The notes below the pieces were generated by a model. The model was not told the DNA's origin. It saw only the letters and a list, made by a program, of their open reading frames with translations, and did not search any database. The translations under genes were made by a program, and so were the position numbers. From positions 1 to 6,936 of the forward strand of contig JAOZPL010000103.1 of the NCBI GenBank assembly GCA_029932795.1: DNA of 6,936 bases. The letters run 5' to 3'. The stretch is from Candidatus Zixiibacteriota bacterium (lineage in GTDB: Bacteria > Zixibacteria > MSB-5A5 > GN15 > FEB-12). Positions 6,394 to 6,936 of this stretch are shown here, piece by piece. How positions within the stretch are numbered: position 1 is the stretch's first letter; every line of letters begins with the position of its first letter.

Positions 6394-6612
6394 ATGGGAA
6401 ACGGGTACGAACCCAGGGTTCTTATCTGTTGTGAGTGTGGGGAGGAATTTGTGTTTACAAGTGCCGCTCAGGAGTACTTTGCTGATCGAGGTTATACTGA
6501 AGACCCCAAGCGCTGCAAGACGTGCCACACGAAGTACAAGAAGTCACAGCGAAATCGGCAGCACGGTAATAATTACATTTCTTCGCGCCAGGGTGCAAAG
6601 TTCGCGGAGTAG
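6394..6612 (+). CDS. Small zinc-ribbon domain protein
   Basis: From ATG 6394 the product is 72 residues; from the in-frame ATG at 6361 it would be 83. Two cysteine pairs form a treble-clef or ribbon-type zinc site: CCEC (residues 12-15, pair C12/C15) and CKTC (41-44). Between them lies EEFVFTSAAQEYFADRGYTE, then DPKRCKTC. This matches the small 'probable zinc-ribbon domain' family (C-xx-CG-x-EFVFT...EQxFxxxxGF...PxRCxxC, Pfam zf_Tbcl type, recalled from memory) that is widespread in bacteria and has no established function. The tail after residue 45 is basic and rich in Lys, Arg, Gln and Asn, which would suit nucleic-acid contact, but that is inference. There is no signal peptide, so it should be cytoplasmic. 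It has its own promoter and a good ribosome site and appears monocistronic, facing a convergent gene. Confidence 0.85.
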   Translation: MGNGYEPRVLICCECGEEFVFTSAAQEYFADRGYTEDPKRCKTCHTKYKKSQRNRQHGNNYISSRQGAKFAE

Positions 6613-6648
6613 CAGCACCGGAACCCGAGCGTCAGATCGGTTTTCAGG

Positions 6649-6669
6649 TCCCAAACGATTTCCTTGGGA
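6649..6669. terminator. Weak stem-loop between convergent genes
   Basis: TCCCAA (6649-6654) pairs with TTGGGA (6664-6669) around a 9-base loop, and flanking GTTTT (6640-6644) could pair with AAAAC (6669-6673) across a bulge. It lies 36 bases after the zinc-ribbon stop and 31 bases beyond the stop of the convergent gene. No T-run follows the stem on either strand, so it is not a canonical intrinsic terminator. It is the only stem-loop I found in this gap. Confidence 0.25.
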
Positions 6670-6700
6670 AAACATTAAAGAAGACAGGGAATTCGACCAA

Positions 6701-6936
6701 TTACTTGATGAGGACCATCTTGCGGGTCAAATCCGTACCTTCAACGGTTAATCTGTACAGATAAACACCGGATGTTACCTGATGGCCCTGGTTGTTGGTA
6801 CCATCCCAGAGGAGTTGAGTTGTTCCCGATCCGGTGTGTCTATCCATCAGTGTTTTCACTTTCTGCCCGAGAAGATTGAAGATGCTCAGTTCAACCCTGG
6901 ACGGATACTCAAGTGAGAAGCTGATTATGGTCACCG
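6701..6936 (-). CDS. C-terminal end of a secreted/surface protein with FlgD-Ig-like sorting module (partial)
   Basis: Only the last 78 codons are inside the window; the frame is open to the right edge, and the GTG at 6934 is an internal Val, not a start. The visible protein reads TIISFSLEYPSRVELSIFNLLGQKV, then LLWDGTNNQGHQVTSGVYLYRL, and ends RKMVLIK. This is the classic FlgD-Ig-like/type IX-type C-terminal module: a T-x-I-x-F-x-L strand, the (I/V)(F/Y)N(L/I)xGQxV turn, the WDGxxxxGxxVxSGVYxYRL hairpin and a short basic KMVLxK end. In Bacteroidota such C-terminal domains direct secretion and surface anchoring by the type IX system. In other FCB-type lineages the same module occurs on many large exported proteins, with an unproven export route. 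The upstream domains, and so the function, lie outside the window. Confidence 0.85.
   Translation of the reverse strand, partial: VTIISFSLEYPSRVELSIFNLLGQKVKTLMDRHTGSGTTQLLWDGTNNQGHQVTSGVYLYRLTVEGTDLTRKMVLIK

Noticed and set aside
6659..6671. TTTCC-TTG-GGAAA hairpin as a terminator
   Set aside because: Mutually exclusive with the longer stem at 6649-6669, only five pairs, and no T-run on either strand.
6371..6751. 126-codon plus-strand frame overlapping the zinc-ribbon gene and the convergent gene
   Set aside because: It overlaps the cysteine-pair zinc-ribbon frame and runs antisense into the FlgD-Ig-like end; both of those have recognisable motifs and this does not.
6932..6934. GTG as the start of a 77-residue minus-strand protein
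   Set aside because: The sorting module is a C-terminal domain of larger proteins and the frame is open to the window edge, so the GTG is an internal Val codon.

Overview
The window reads as a Gram-negative chromosome fragment, most likely from the FCB side of the bacterial tree. It has an outer-membrane beta-barrel of the Omp85 type, type IV pilus/type II secretion machinery, a secreted metalloprotease ending in a dockerin-like repeat pair, and a protein ending in a FlgD-Ig/type IX-like sorting module. That mix is familiar from uncultured lineages such as Zixibacteria and their relatives. The lineage call is inference from gene content; no marker gene is present. No mobile element, CRISPR array, tRNA or rRNA was seen.

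Layout. Bases 1-2271 hold two overlapping minus-strand genes: pilB (assembly ATPase) followed by the 5' part of pilC (inner-membrane platform protein), which runs off the left edge. An 86-base divergent gap (2272-2357) separates pilB from a plus-strand gene for a single-POTRA outer-membrane barrel protein (2358-4052). A 172-base gap with a good sigma-70-like promoter leads to a plus-strand secreted zinc metalloprotease of the MXAN_6640-like kind (4225-6261). A second gap with a very similar promoter leads to a small zinc-ribbon protein (6394-6612). Convergent to it, at the right edge, is the last 78 codons of a minus-strand secreted or surface protein with a FlgD-Ig-like C-terminus (6701-6936).

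How the genes relate. PilB and PilC are direct partners in pilus or pseudopilus assembly, and their 17-base overlap suggests translational coupling. The barrel protein and the metalloprotease are envelope and exported proteins on the same strand, but the protease has its own promoter, so a functional link is only a hypothesis. The zinc-ribbon protein looks like an independently transcribed housekeeping-type small protein. The recurring non-coding signals are a shared promoter layout upstream of the protease and zinc-ribbon genes, and short CCG...CGG inverted elements close to several start codons, mostly where no Shine-Dalgarno sequence is visible.
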